A stretch of DNA of 64,000 bases, from assembly GCF_030409305.1 (NCBI RefSeq), contig NZ_JAUFPQ010000018.1, positions 237,410 to 301,409 on the forward strand, given 5' to 3'. The position numbers were made by a program, and so were the translations under genes. Numbering within the stretch: position 1 is the stretch's first letter; the number at the start of each line of letters is the position of its first letter. Under the pieces are notes generated by a model. That model was not told the origin of the DNA. It did no database searches and saw only the letters and a list, made by a program, of their open reading frames with translations. This stretch comes from Halomonas maura (lineage in GTDB: Bacteria; Pseudomonadota; Gammaproteobacteria; Pseudomonadales; Halomonadaceae). Shown here piece after piece: positions 9,117 to 17,039 of the stretch.

Positions 9117-9170
9117 GGCCCGGTTCCCGCATGCGCAGGCAGGTTCCCGGTGTCGTGACAAGGAGCGCCC

Positions 9171-9491
9171 ATGAGCGAGTTCACGGATTACCTCTCGGAT
9201 GTCTTCGCGCTGCTGGGGCCGATCAGCGTGCGGCGGATGTTCGGCGGCCATGGCGTCTACCATGACGGGGTGATGTTCGCCCTGGTGTCCGACGAGACGC
9301 TCTACCTCAAGGCGGATGCGCAGAACCTCGAGGACTTCCAGCGCGAGGGACTCGAGCCCTTCGCGTACCGTCGCCGGGGCAGGGTGGTGCAGCTCTCCTA
9401 CCACCGGGCGCCGGAAGCGATCCTCGAGGATCCCGAGCCGGCCCGGGACTGGGCGCGCCGCGCGCTGGCGGCGGCGCGACGTGCCAAGTGA
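9171..9491 (+). CDS. TfoX/Sxy N-terminal domain protein
   Basis: A 106-residue protein consisting only of the TfoX N-terminal domain. Diagnostic segments are the start SEFTDYLSDVFALLGPISVRRMFGG, of which RRMFGGHG is the hallmark, then GVMFALVSDETLYLK and the C-terminal REGLEPFAYRR. In Haemophilus and Vibrio, two-domain Sxy/TfoX proteins activate competence genes with CRP; single-domain versions such as this are widespread and of unclear role. AAGGAG precedes the ATG. The gene follows the frameshifted regulator by 54 bp on the same strand. Confidence 0.85.
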   Translation: MSEFTDYLSDVFALLGPISVRRMFGGHGVYHDGVMFALVSDETLYLKADAQNLEDFQREGLEPFAYRRRGRVVQLSYHRAPEAILEDPEPARDWARRALAAARRAK

Positions 9492-9589
9492 GTGGAGGCG
9501 GCCTGTTGAGCGCATCAGCGCTCCGATCAGGGCCACGCCGTCCAGCCGGGCGAGTGTCGCTTCGGCGACCCATCGGCAGGGTACGGCAG

Positions 9590-9825
9590 ACGCCGATCAC
9601 CGGTCCCGCCCTTGCGCCTCGCCCCTCCCGATTCCTCTCCATGCACCTCACATCGTGAGGCCCCACCTCACGTCTTACGGGATGCAAGACGGCTGAAGTG
9701 TCGGACGGACTCATCGTCGAGTACGCCTGGCGCCGCCAGCCGGCTTCACCACCCCAGCGAGAGGACGATGTCATGGCGAAATACCGACACCACCTGCCCC
9801 AGCTCGACGGCGGTCTGTTCCTGAC
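9590..9825 (+). repeat. Duplicated leader and 5' coding region, copy A
   Basis: This stretch, covering the upstream region, RBS and first ~17 codons of the homocysteine methyltransferase gene, is clearly homologous to 12745-12980. Shared blocks are ATTCCTCT, CCTCACATCGTGAGGCCCC, GGATG then AAGACGG, GAGGACGATGTCATGGC and the codons for YR-LP-L-GGL. Spacing from the second hairpin to the ATG is 81 nt here and 80 nt in copy B. Confidence 0.85.
9646..9691 (+). promoter_or_regulatory. Two tandem hairpins upstream of the methyltransferase gene
   Basis: The first hairpin is the perfect palindrome CCTCAC-ATC-GTGAGG (9646-9660). The second is CGTCTT-ACGGGATGC-AAGACG (9671-9691). Both are retained in copy B (12799-12844), where the second loop reads CCAGGATGA. 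As RNA, the loop GGAUG exposed on a short stem resembles a CsrA/RsmA binding hairpin. As DNA, the first palindrome could be a repressor operator. Neither role is proven. Confidence 0.45.
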
Positions 9826-10714
9826 CGATGCGGGCATCGAGACGACCCTCATCTTTCATCAGGGGCAGGATCTGCCGCATTTCGCGGCCTTTCATCTGCT
9901 CAAGGACGAGGCCGGCACCGAGGTACTGCGTGACTACTTCCGGCGACATGCGCAGATCGCCCGCGAGCATGGCACCGGCTTTCTCCTCGAGAGCGCCACC
10001 TGGCGGTCGAGCCCGGACTGGGGCGACTCGCTCGGCTATTCGGCCGAGCAACTCGATGCGGCGAATCGCGCGGCGATCGCCATGCTGGTCGAGCTTCGCG
10101 CCGAATTCGAAACCGCCGAGACACCCTGCGTGATCAGCGGTTGCATCGGGCCACGAGGCGACGGCTACGATCCTGGCCAGCTGATGACGGCCGAGGTGGC
10201 GCAGGACTATCACGCGCGTCAGGTGTGGGTCTTCGCCGAGGCGGGCGCCGACATGATCACCGCGATCACCGCGACCAACGTGCCCGAGGCGATTGGCATC
10301 GTGCGTGCCGCGCAGGCCGCAGGCATGCCCGTGGTCATCTCCTTCACGGTCGAGACCGACGGTCGGCTGCCCACCGGGCAGAGCCTGGCCGAGGCGATCG
10401 GGCGGGTCGACGAGGCGACCGGCAACGGCCCGGCCTACTACATGATCAACTGCGCGCATCCGAGCCATTTCGCGGGCGTGTTGGGTGACGAGGCCTGGAT
10501 TCGGCGGCTGCGCGGGCTGCGCTGCAATGCCTCGAGGAAGAGCCATGCCGAACTCGACGAGGCCGAGGAGCTCGACAGCGGCGATCCGGTGGAACTGGGC
10601 GCCGATTACGGCCACCTCTTGCAGCGTTTCCCGCAGATCAACGTGCTCGGCGGCTGCTGTGGCACCGATCATCGCCATATCCAGCAGATCTGTGTCGCCT
10701 GCCAGGCGGCGTGA
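9773..10714 (+). CDS. Homocysteine S-methyltransferase family protein
   Basis: A 313-residue TIM-barrel methyltransferase of the Hcy_S-methyltransferase family, which transfers methyl groups from S-methylmethionine, betaines or similar donors to homocysteine or a related thiol. The zinc ligands are C227 (in MINCAHP) and C295/C296 (GGCCGTDHRHI), all intact. TDAGIETTLIFHQG near the N-terminus is typical of the subgroup of unknown donor rather than of MmuM. The ATG at 9773 follows GAGAGGACGATGTC and gives a normal N-terminus; an in-frame ATG-like extension from 9698 runs through leader sequence and is unlikely. Its leader is duplicated 3.15 kb downstream. Confidence 0.85.
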   Translation: MAKYRHHLPQLDGGLFLTDAGIETTLIFHQGQDLPHFAAFHLLKDEAGTEVLRDYFRRHAQIAREHGTGFLLESATWRSSPDWGDSLGYSAEQLDAANRAAIAMLVELRAEFETAETPCVISGCIGPRGDGYDPGQLMTAEVAQDYHARQVWVFAEAGADMITAITATNVPEAIGIVRAAQAAGMPVVISFTVETDGRLPTGQSLAEAIGRVDEATGNGPAYYMINCAHPSHFAGVLGDEAWIRRLRGLRCNASRKSHAELDEAEELDSGDPVELGADYGHLLQRFPQINVLGGCCGTDHRHIQQICVACQAA

Positions 10715-10719
10715 GGGAG

Positions 10720-10746
10720 CAGGGCGGCAGCCACGGCGCCGCCCTG
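10720..10746 (+). terminator. Hairpin downstream of the methyltransferase gene
   Basis: CAGGGCGGC and GCCGCCCTG form a 9-bp stem with a 9-nt loop immediately after the stop at 10714. No T tract follows, so this is a probable transcript-end hairpin for the convergent pair of genes. Confidence 0.45.
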
Positions 10747-10867
10747 ATCGCGCCGCCGCTCGGCGTGTGCGCCGCTTCGACTCGGGTCACGCGTCACCCG
10801 TCACCCTGAAGCGCAGGGCACACGCGGGCAGGGACGTCGAGCCGGCGAACCGGAGGGTGCCCTGGCC

Positions 10868-12676
10868 TCAGGTCACTATCTCCCATCGGCACGGCCGCTC
10901 GGGCTGGTAGCTGCAGAAGCTCCCCGTCCGGATCGAATTCTCCAGATGCCGTTGGAGGCCTGGATGGGCCTTGCCGATGCGACGGATCGCATGGCGGATC
11001 CGCCACGTGACCGTAGAGCGTGCCCGCTCGGCGAGATCGCCCACCCTGCGCAAGCGCCCGCCGATCCCCAGCGCCCTGGACAGTGCGTCGACGAGATGGT
11101 CGAGGTCTCCGCGCAGTGACTCCGCTCGACCGATATCGTGCATGTCCTCCGCCTCGGCCAATTCCTCCTGGAGCTCGCGGATCCGCTGGCTGACCTCCAG
11201 GCGGCCGCGTTCGTCGAGAACGGCGGCGCCCCTGTCGGCGTCGCTGCGCCCGGCGAGGTCGAGGCAGTGAAACTCCTTGCCCGGCCGCGCCAGCAGTCGC
11301 GCCAGATCATGCAGCCCCTTCAGGTCGGGGAGCGTCACGGCCACGCCATCGAAGACCAGGTGCCAGGCATTCTCCTCGTCCTCGCGGCGCATCGACGCTT
11401 CGAGGGGCCGGGCAACGGCAGGCGCGTTGCGCGCACCAGGCCAGACCTGCCTGAGCGCAGCGCGGTAGCGGTCACCGAACCACGGTCGCAATGGTGCAAG
11501 GTTCCGCTCGACATCGTGGAGGGAGACGCCCGGGCGCGTTTCCACGAAGCGGGATAGTGCGGCACGCGCCCCTTCCAGCTCTCCGGCATCCGCGAGGTAC
11601 ACGGCAAGTTCGCGGTACGCCCAGGTCATTGCCGGGTTCTCGGCCAGCGCGCGTTCGGCCCACGCCACCGCCTCGGCGGAGCGCCCGGCGTAGAAATGCG
11701 CGTCCGCGATCCCCATCAGGTTGTTGAAGACCATCGGATCGACCGGGCTTAACCGGATCGACTTCTCGAATGCCGCGATGGCAGGTTCGACCTCGCCTGC
11801 GTAGAGGTGGGTGTAGCCGAGGCGCGACAGGGCCCAGGCATGCGTCGGATCGATCGCCAGGGCGCGCTCGGCCAGGAGTCGCGCCTCGGTGAACGCCCCT
11901 TCGAGAAGCGTGCGAGCGGCGGCCATCGCGGCGAGCGTTGTCGGATCGTCGCGTCCGTGCACGGCCGCCGCGGCAACCAGCCTCTGGGCCGCGGCCCGGT
12001 CGTCCTCACTGCCCCCCCAGAGGTAGACCACGCGCTGCGCATGGGCCCAGGCCGCCAGCGCGGCAGCGCGGCCGAACCCGGGATCGAGGGCGAGTGCCTG
12101 GTTGAGGAGTGCCAGCGCCTCGGCATTGTCCTCGGCGCGGTGGGTCCAGAGGTGGGGGTAGGCCTGGAGCACCAGGTCACGAGCGGCCAGGCTTTCCGTG
12201 GGCCGGGCGTGAGCGCGGGCAATCTCCTCTTTGCGGATCCGCGGCAAGAGCCTGCCGATCACCGCTTCGGTCACCGAGTCCTCGAGGGCAAAGGGGTCAT
12301 CCGATGCCCCTTCATGGCATGCGGACCAGAGTGCGCGTCCCGTGGCGAGTTCGGACAGCTCCGCGGTAACACGAAGCCGTGATCCGGCATCGCGGATGCG
12401 GCCCGTCAGCAGGTAATCGGCGCCAGTCGCCTCGGCCACGACACCGGGCTCGGCGCCTCGGGCGGCCATCGCTCGGGCGGTGGCGTGGGCCAGCACGGTG
12501 AGTTCGCCGGTGCGACCGAGGGCACCGCTCAATGTCTCGGCGATACCCTCCGCGACCGAGGCATGTTCGGGACGGTCGGTGGCAAAGGGGAGAACCACGA
12601 TCGTGGGACCGCCCTTGTCTCGAGCTGGAGCACGATCCGCCTCCGGGATGCCGCCCTTGTCGACTGTGGTTGTCAT
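10868..12676 (-). CDS. TPR protein with FlgO/TolB-like N-terminal domain
   Basis: A 602-residue protein. Residues ~22-150 form the domain seen in TPR adenylate-cyclase-type proteins (IVVLPFATD, GIAETLSGALGR, ATGADYLLTGRIR). Residues ~170-400 are helical TPR repeats (ALALLNQALALDPGFGRA and ALAIDPTHAWALSRLGYTHLYAGEVEPAIAAFEKSIRLSP-like units). A distinct C-terminal domain starts near 450 (LPDLKGLHDLARLLARPG) and ends HLENSIRTGSFCSY-P, a module also found in ATPase/LuxR-type actinobacterial regulators. The usual N-terminal DNA-binding or cyclase domain is missing, so it is not obviously a regulator by itself. The gene lies between the two copies of the duplicated leader. Function is unassigned. 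Confidence 0.75.
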   Translation of the reverse strand: MTTTVDKGGIPEADRAPARDKGGPTIVVLPFATDRPEHASVAEGIAETLSGALGRTGELTVLAHATARAMAARGAEPGVVAEATGADYLLTGRIRDAGSRLRVTAELSELATGRALWSACHEGASDDPFALEDSVTEAVIGRLLPRIRKEEIARAHARPTESLAARDLVLQAYPHLWTHRAEDNAEALALLNQALALDPGFGRAAALAAWAHAQRVVYLWGGSEDDRAAAQRLVAAAAVHGRDDPTTLAAMAAARTLLEGAFTEARLLAERALAIDPTHAWALSRLGYTHLYAGEVEPAIAAFEKSIRLSPVDPMVFNNLMGIADAHFYAGRSAEAVAWAERALAENPAMTWAYRELAVYLADAGELEGARAALSRFVETRPGVSLHDVERNLAPLRPWFGDRYRAALRQVWPGARNAPAVARPLEASMRREDEENAWHLVFDGVAVTLPDLKGLHDLARLLARPGKEFHCLDLAGRSDADRGAAVLDERGRLEVSQRIRELQEELAEAEDMHDIGRAESLRGDLDHLVDALSRALGIGGRLRRVGDLAERARSTVTWRIRHAIRRIGKAHPGLQRHLENSIRTGSFCSYQPERPCRWEIVT

Positions 12677-13034
12677 GCGCGCTGCTTCCCGGCCGGGCTA
12701 CCCGACCACCCGTATCACCTCAGAGCCGATGGCGAACGTCAGGACGGCGATCACTGGCGTCGCCCACGAGCCTCGGGGTTGCGAAAGCGATTCCTCTGCC
12801 TCACATCGTGAGGCCCCGGCTCACGCCTTCCAGGATGAAAGACGGCGGCAAGCGTCGGGTACCCAGAGTCTAGCGCGCCCGGCGCCTCCAGTCGGCTTCG
12901 CAAGCCCTGCAAGAGGACGATGTCATGGCAAGATACCGATACCCGCTGCCGCGGCTCCACGGCGGCCTGTGGCGAATCGCGGCCGGCCGGGGCGTGGGTC
13001 GGGACGACTGCAACGGCACCGGAGGAGGTCGGCA
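12677..13034. other. Intergenic region holding a decayed copy of the methyltransferase 5' region
   Basis: Apart from the divergent start of the TPR gene at 12676, the recognisable content is copy B of the duplicated leader (12745-12980) with its remnant start codon at 12925. The RBS GGAGGAGG of the following GNAT gene lies at the right end. Confidence 0.7.
12745..12980 (+). repeat. Duplicated leader and 5' coding region, copy B
   Basis: Homologous to 9590-9825 over the hairpins, RBS (CAAGAGGACGATGTC) and first codons; similarity fades about 35 nt after the GGL codons. In this copy the downstream gene is an unrelated GNAT. Direct repeats 3.15 kb apart could recombine to delete or duplicate the methyltransferase and TPR genes. 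Confidence 0.8.
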
Positions 13035-13047
13035 ATGGCGTACCTGA
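12925..13047 (+). pseudogene. Remnant N-terminus of a second methyltransferase gene
   Basis: ATG 12925 opens a 40-codon frame starting MARYRYPLPRLHGGL, which matches MAKYRHHLPQLDGGL of the intact methyltransferase at 9773. It then drifts into unrelated residues and stops at 13045-13047, just inside the GNAT gene. This looks like the 5' stub left after deletion or replacement of a tandem methyltransferase copy. Translation of the stub, if any, would couple into the GNAT start at 13035. Confidence 0.65.
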
Positions 13048-13703
13048 GCAAATCGCTCGTCCCCGGCGTCGGCATCCGCCGGGCGGAGCGCGGAGATGCG
13101 ATCGAGATCGCGCGGCTGTTTCTGATCTCGTCCGATGGTCTCGCCGCCTACATCTGGGGGGACCAGGCGGACGCCGGTCAGTCGCTCGAGGAGATCGGCG
13201 CCGGGCGCTACGCCCGCCAGGGCGTGGCCTTCTCCTACCAGAACTGCCTGCTCGCCACCCGTGACCAGGAGATTCTGGGCATGATCCATGCCTTTCCGAT
13301 GCCCGAACGAGCGCCGGGCGACGTCGAGACCGATCCGGTGTTGCGGCCCTACGCCGAACTCGAGGATCCGGGGTCGCTGTATATCTCGAGCCTTGCCGTC
13401 CATGCCCCTTACCGGCGGCATGGCGTCGGCGAGGGGCTTCTGGAAGGCGCGCATGCGCTGGCACTCCGCCGGGCGCTGCCCCGCCTTTCGCTCATCTGCT
13501 TCGAGCGGAACGCCACCGCCCGGGCCTTCTATGCCCGTCGTGGCTTTCGGGTCGTCGACCGGCGCCGGATCGTTCCGCATCCTGCGCTGCACTGCCGAGA
13601 CGGCGACGCGCTGCTCATGGTCTGCCCAGCAGGCGCCCGGGCGGCCGCGTCCCGCACGGCCCGGCCCGATGGGGATGCACACTACGGAGGGCTTCGATCC
13701 TGA
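13035..13703 (+). CDS. GNAT family N-acetyltransferase
   Basis: A 222-residue GNAT acetyltransferase transferring acetyl from acetyl-CoA to an amine of unknown identity. The acetyl-CoA loop is visible as YISSLAVHAPYRRHGVGEGLLEGA (R-x2-G-x-G/A pattern) near residue 125, and CFERNATARAFYARRGFRVV is the typical C-terminal motif. The ATG at 13035 is preceded by GGAGGAGG. It sits directly behind the remnant methyltransferase leader, so its promoter may be the duplicated one. The last ~20 residues are hydrophilic and not conserved-looking. Confidence 0.82.
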   Translation: MAYLSKSLVPGVGIRRAERGDAIEIARLFLISSDGLAAYIWGDQADAGQSLEEIGAGRYARQGVAFSYQNCLLATRDQEILGMIHAFPMPERAPGDVETDPVLRPYAELEDPGSLYISSLAVHAPYRRHGVGEGLLEGAHALALRRALPRLSLICFERNATARAFYARRGFRVVDRRRIVPHPALHCRDGDALLMVCPAGARAAASRTARPDGDAHYGGLRS

Positions 13704-13777
13704 CCATGGGGAATCCGGCTCCGGGCCATCCCGACAACCGACGCAAGCGACAGCATGGCCACCACCCGGGACCTCGT

Positions 13778-13796
13778 CCCCCCCTGGGAAGGGGGG
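13778..13796. terminator. Hairpin between convergent GNAT and molybdo-hydroxylase genes
   Basis: C7-TGGGAA-G6 forms a 6-bp GC stem in the 136-bp gap between the stops at 13703 (plus) and 13840 (minus). It is a plausible shared terminator without a T tract. Confidence 0.4.
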
Positions 13797-13839
13797 TGCC
13801 GGAAGCGCGACCTCGCGCCGAGCTGGCCATGGCTGCGGG

Positions 13840-16044
13840 CTAGAGCAGGGTCTCCAGGGTGATCGGGAGGTCGCGGACGCGCTTGCCGGTGGCGTGGTGG
13901 ACGGCGTTGGCGATGGCCGCCGCGATCCCGGTCAGGCCGATCTCGCCGATGCCGCGGGCGCCGAACTCGTTGAAGCGGTAGTCGGGATAGTCGAGCAGCT
14001 CGACGTCGATCTCGGGCATGTCGGCATGCACCGGGATCCGGTAGTCGGAGGCGTTGGCGTTGATCAGCCGGGCGTCCCGCGGGTCGTAGTCGAGCCCCTC
14101 GAGCAGCCCCATGCCGATGCCCATCACGATTGCGCCTTCCACCTGGTTGCGCGCCGCGACGGGGTTGATGGCCCGGCCAATATCGATGCTGCTGACCACG
14201 CGGGCTACCCGCAGCCGGGAGATGCCCGGGTCCCAGCGTACCTCGACGAAGTGGGCGCCGAAGGAGCGGAAGCTGAACTCCCGGCGCTCGTCCCCCGGCG
14301 CGGCGCTGCCCTCGCCGGTGACGCCGGAGAGGCGGTGGCGCGCGAGGATCTCGGCGAAGTCGGCCTGCCGGCCGTCGGCCTGGAGGGTGCCGGCCTCGAC
14401 GTCCAGCGCCGCGGGAGCGAGCCCCGCGAAGTGGCCCCCCGGCCCGGTGGCGACCTCCTTGAGGGCTGCCAGGGCCTCACGCGTGGCGGCGGCGACGGCC
14501 GGCAGCGCGGAGGCGGTGGTCATCGATCCGCCGGAGAGCGGGCCGGCAGGGAGGCGGGTCTCGCCCAGCCGGACCTCGACGCGTTCGACCGGCACGCCGG
14601 TGAGTTCGGCCACGGTCTGGGCGACGATGGTGTAGGTACCGGTGCCGATGTCCTGGGTGCCGCAGGCCGCGACTACCGAGCCATCGGCGCGCAGCGTCAC
14701 CTCGGCCGCACAGGGTTGGCGCCCGGCGAACCAGGTGGCCGAGGCCATGCCCTGGCCGATGATCTCGTCGCCGTCGCCCATGCTGCCGATCGCCGGGTCC
14801 CGCGAGGCCCAGCCGAACCGCTCGGCCGCGCTTTCCAGGCAGCGGTCGAGGTGCTTGCTCGACCACTGCAGGCCGCGCTGCGGGTCCCGGTGCGCGTAGT
14901 TCTTCAGGCGCAGGGCCAGCGGGTCCATGTCGAGGGCCACGGCCAGCTCGTCGATGGCACTCTCCAGCGCGAACACGCCGGACGCCTCGCCCGGGGCGCG
15001 CATCGGGCAGGGGGTGCCGTGATGGACCGACAGGATGCGCTGGCGGGTCGCGACACTGTCGCAGGCATAGGCGCTGGGCGTGGCGCCCCCGCAGGCATCG
15101 ACATAGCGGTCGACGGAGGAGGTCTCGGTGAGGCTGTCGTGCTGGATCGAGGCCAGGGTGCCGTCGAGCTCGGCACCGAGGCGGATGCGCTGGCGCGAGG
15201 CGGGGCGGTGGCCGGTGGTCATCATGTCCTGCTGGCGGGGCAGCACCGTCTTGACCGGGCGGCCCAGCATCCGCGCGGCCGCGACGGTGGCGACGGCGTG
15301 CGGCCACATGAACAGCTTGTTGCCGAAGCCCGAGCCGATGTAGTGCGAGATCACCTCGACCCGCTCCGGCGGCAGGTCGAAGATGCGCGCCAGGGCGTTG
15401 CGCTGGTAGAAGACGCCCTGGGTCGATTCGTGGACGACCAGGCGTTGGTTGGCCTCGCGCCACTCGGCCAGGGTGGCGTGGGGTTCCAGCGGCAGGTGGC
15501 TCTCGGCCGCCATGGTGTAGGTCTCGTCGAGGATCACCGGGGCGATGCCGAAGGCGAGTTCGGGCTCGCCGCGCGTATAGTGGCGAACCTCTTCGCCCTC
15601 GTCGTCGCTGGCCGCCAGCCCGGTCATGACTCCCGCTTCCTGGTGGTAGCGCGCCTCCACCCGGAAGGCCGCGGCCCGCGCCTGCGCGAAGGTCTCCGCG
15701 ACCACCAGGGCGATGTACTGGCCGTGATAATGAATCCGGTCGTCCTCGAAGGGCAGGCGTACCTCGCTGACCGCATCGCCCTGGCGAATGCTGTTGGGCG
15801 AGCGATGCAGGTCCGGAAAGTGCCCGTGGTGGAGGATGTCCACCACACCGGGCATGGCGCGGGCGGCGTCGAGTGTCAGTGACTCGAGCGTGCCATGGGC
15901 GATGCTCGCCGGTACCGGATAGCCGTAGAGCATGCCCTCGAGGCGATGGTCGACGGTATAGTCGGCGCGGCCGGTCAGCTTGTCGACGCCGTCGACGCGC
16001 GGCGTGCGCCGGCCGACGACATGGGGCTCGGTGATGTCGCTCAT
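13840..16044 (-). CDS. Xanthine/aldehyde dehydrogenase molybdopterin-binding subunit (PaoC/YagR-like)
   Basis: A 734-residue catalytic subunit of a three-component molybdo-hydroxylase. It begins HVVGRRTPRVDGVDKLTGRADY, the usual start of the aldehyde-oxidase a/b hammerhead domain. YIGSGFGNKLFMWPH, MRAPGEASGVFALES and the C-terminal GARGIGEIGLTGIAAAIANAVHHATG are the cofactor-binding segments, with the catalytic Glu in GEIGLTG. No signal peptide is seen, whereas E. coli PaoABC is exported through PaoA, so this enzyme is probably cytoplasmic. The start ATG at 16044 overlaps the FAD-subunit stop by 4 bp. The subunit order (Fe-S, FAD, Mo) matches paoABC. The substrate, probably an aromatic or heterocyclic aldehyde, is not defined by sequence. 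Confidence 0.88.
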   Translation of the reverse strand: MSDITEPHVVGRRTPRVDGVDKLTGRADYTVDHRLEGMLYGYPVPASIAHGTLESLTLDAARAMPGVVDILHHGHFPDLHRSPNSIRQGDAVSEVRLPFEDDRIHYHGQYIALVVAETFAQARAAAFRVEARYHQEAGVMTGLAASDDEGEEVRHYTRGEPELAFGIAPVILDETYTMAAESHLPLEPHATLAEWREANQRLVVHESTQGVFYQRNALARIFDLPPERVEVISHYIGSGFGNKLFMWPHAVATVAAARMLGRPVKTVLPRQQDMMTTGHRPASRQRIRLGAELDGTLASIQHDSLTETSSVDRYVDACGGATPSAYACDSVATRQRILSVHHGTPCPMRAPGEASGVFALESAIDELAVALDMDPLALRLKNYAHRDPQRGLQWSSKHLDRCLESAAERFGWASRDPAIGSMGDGDEIIGQGMASATWFAGRQPCAAEVTLRADGSVVAACGTQDIGTGTYTIVAQTVAELTGVPVERVEVRLGETRLPAGPLSGGSMTTASALPAVAAATREALAALKEVATGPGGHFAGLAPAALDVEAGTLQADGRQADFAEILARHRLSGVTGEGSAAPGDERREFSFRSFGAHFVEVRWDPGISRLRVARVVSSIDIGRAINPVAARNQVEGAIVMGIGMGLLEGLDYDPRDARLINANASDYRIPVHADMPEIDVELLDYPDYRFNEFGARGIGEIGLTGIAAAIANAVHHATGKRVRDLPITLETLL

Positions 16045-17039
16045 GTGGCGTCCTCCCCGGCGCGCCGGGCGGCCTCGCGCAGAGCCCGCACGATGGCCTG
16101 GCGCGCCAGCGGAATCTTGAAGGCGTTGTGGGCGAGCGGCTGGGCATCGGCCAGGGCGACGTCCGCCGCCGCCGCGAAGGCGGCGGTGTCGGCCCGCTTG
16201 CCCGCCAGCAGCGCCTCGGCCTCGCGGCAGCGCCAGGGCTTGGTGGCCACGCCGCCCAGTGCCAGGCGCGCCTCGCCGATCAGGTCCTCGTCCAGCGACA
16301 GCATGGCCCCGGCAGAGGCCAGGGCGAACTCGAAGGAAGCGCGATCGCGCAGCTTGACGTAGGCCGTGCCCAGCGGCATGAGCGGCGGCGCGAGGGTGAC
16401 GGCGACGATCAGCTCGTCGTCGAGGTCGTGCTCGAGATGGGGTGTCGTGCCGGGCAGGCGGTGGAAGTGGGCGAAATCGATCTCGCGCTCGCCGTGGGGG
16501 CCGTGCAGGGTGAGGGTGGCGCCGATGGCGGCCAGGGCCACGCACATGTCGGAGGGATGCACCGCCACGCACTCGCGGCTGCCGCCGAGCACGGCATGCA
16601 TGCGGTTGACGCCGTGCCGGGCGTCGCAGCCACTGCCCGGCTCGCGCTTGTTGCACGCCGCCGCGGCGTCGCGGAAGTAGGGACAGCGGGTGCGCTGCAT
16701 GAGGTTGCCACCGGTGGTGGCCATGTTGCGCACCTGGGTCGAGGCACCGGCCAGGATCGCCTGGGACAGCAGGGGGTGATCCGCGAGCACGTCCGGGTGG
16801 TAGGCGAGGTCGGTATTGGTCACCAGGGCGCCGATGCGCAGGCGGTCATCGGGCAGGCGTTCGACCGTGGTCAGCGGCAGGGCATTGATGTCGATGACCC
16901 GGGAGGGCTGCATGACGTCGAGCTTGACCAGGTCGAGCAGGGTGGTGCCGCCGGCCACGAAGGCGCTTCCCGGCTCGGCCTGCCGGTGCTCCACCGCGCG
17001 GGCGACGCTGTCGGCCCGGGCGAAGGCGAAGGTCCTCAT
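16041..17039 (-). CDS. Molybdo-hydroxylase FAD-binding subunit (PaoB/YagS-like) with 4Fe-4S site
   Basis: A 332-residue flavoprotein subunit. FVAGGTTLLDLVK (residues 27-39) and ATTGGNLMQRTRCPYF (107-122) are the FAD-binding loops. Cysteines C119, C129, C138 and C157 lie in an insertion like that of E. coli PaoB, which binds an extra [4Fe-4S] cluster; all four are present. The CO dehydrogenase flavoprotein C-terminal domain begins near residue 215. It passes electrons from the Fe-S clusters to FAD and an external acceptor. It overlaps its neighbours by 4 bp on each side. Confidence 0.88.
   Translation of the reverse strand: MRTFAFARADSVARAVEHRQAEPGSAFVAGGTTLLDLVKLDVMQPSRVIDINALPLTTVERLPDDRLRIGALVTNTDLAYHPDVLADHPLLSQAILAGASTQVRNMATTGGNLMQRTRCPYFRDAAAACNKREPGSGCDARHGVNRMHAVLGGSRECVAVHPSDMCVALAAIGATLTLHGPHGEREIDFAHFHRLPGTTPHLEHDLDDELIVAVTLAPPLMPLGTAYVKLRDRASFEFALASAGAMLSLDEDLIGEARLALGGVATKPWRCREAEALLAGKRADTAAFAAAADVALADAQPLAHNAFKIPLARQAIVRALREAARRAGEDAT

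Noticed and set aside
9646..9691. SAM or SAH riboswitch before the homocysteine methyltransferase
   Set aside because: The two short hairpins do not match the conserved cores of the SAM or SAH riboswitch classes that I can recall; a protein-bound element is more likely.
13288..15882. 864-codon plus-strand open frame
   Set aside because: It runs out of the GNAT frame and then antisense to the molybdo-hydroxylase catalytic subunit, which carries all expected motifs.
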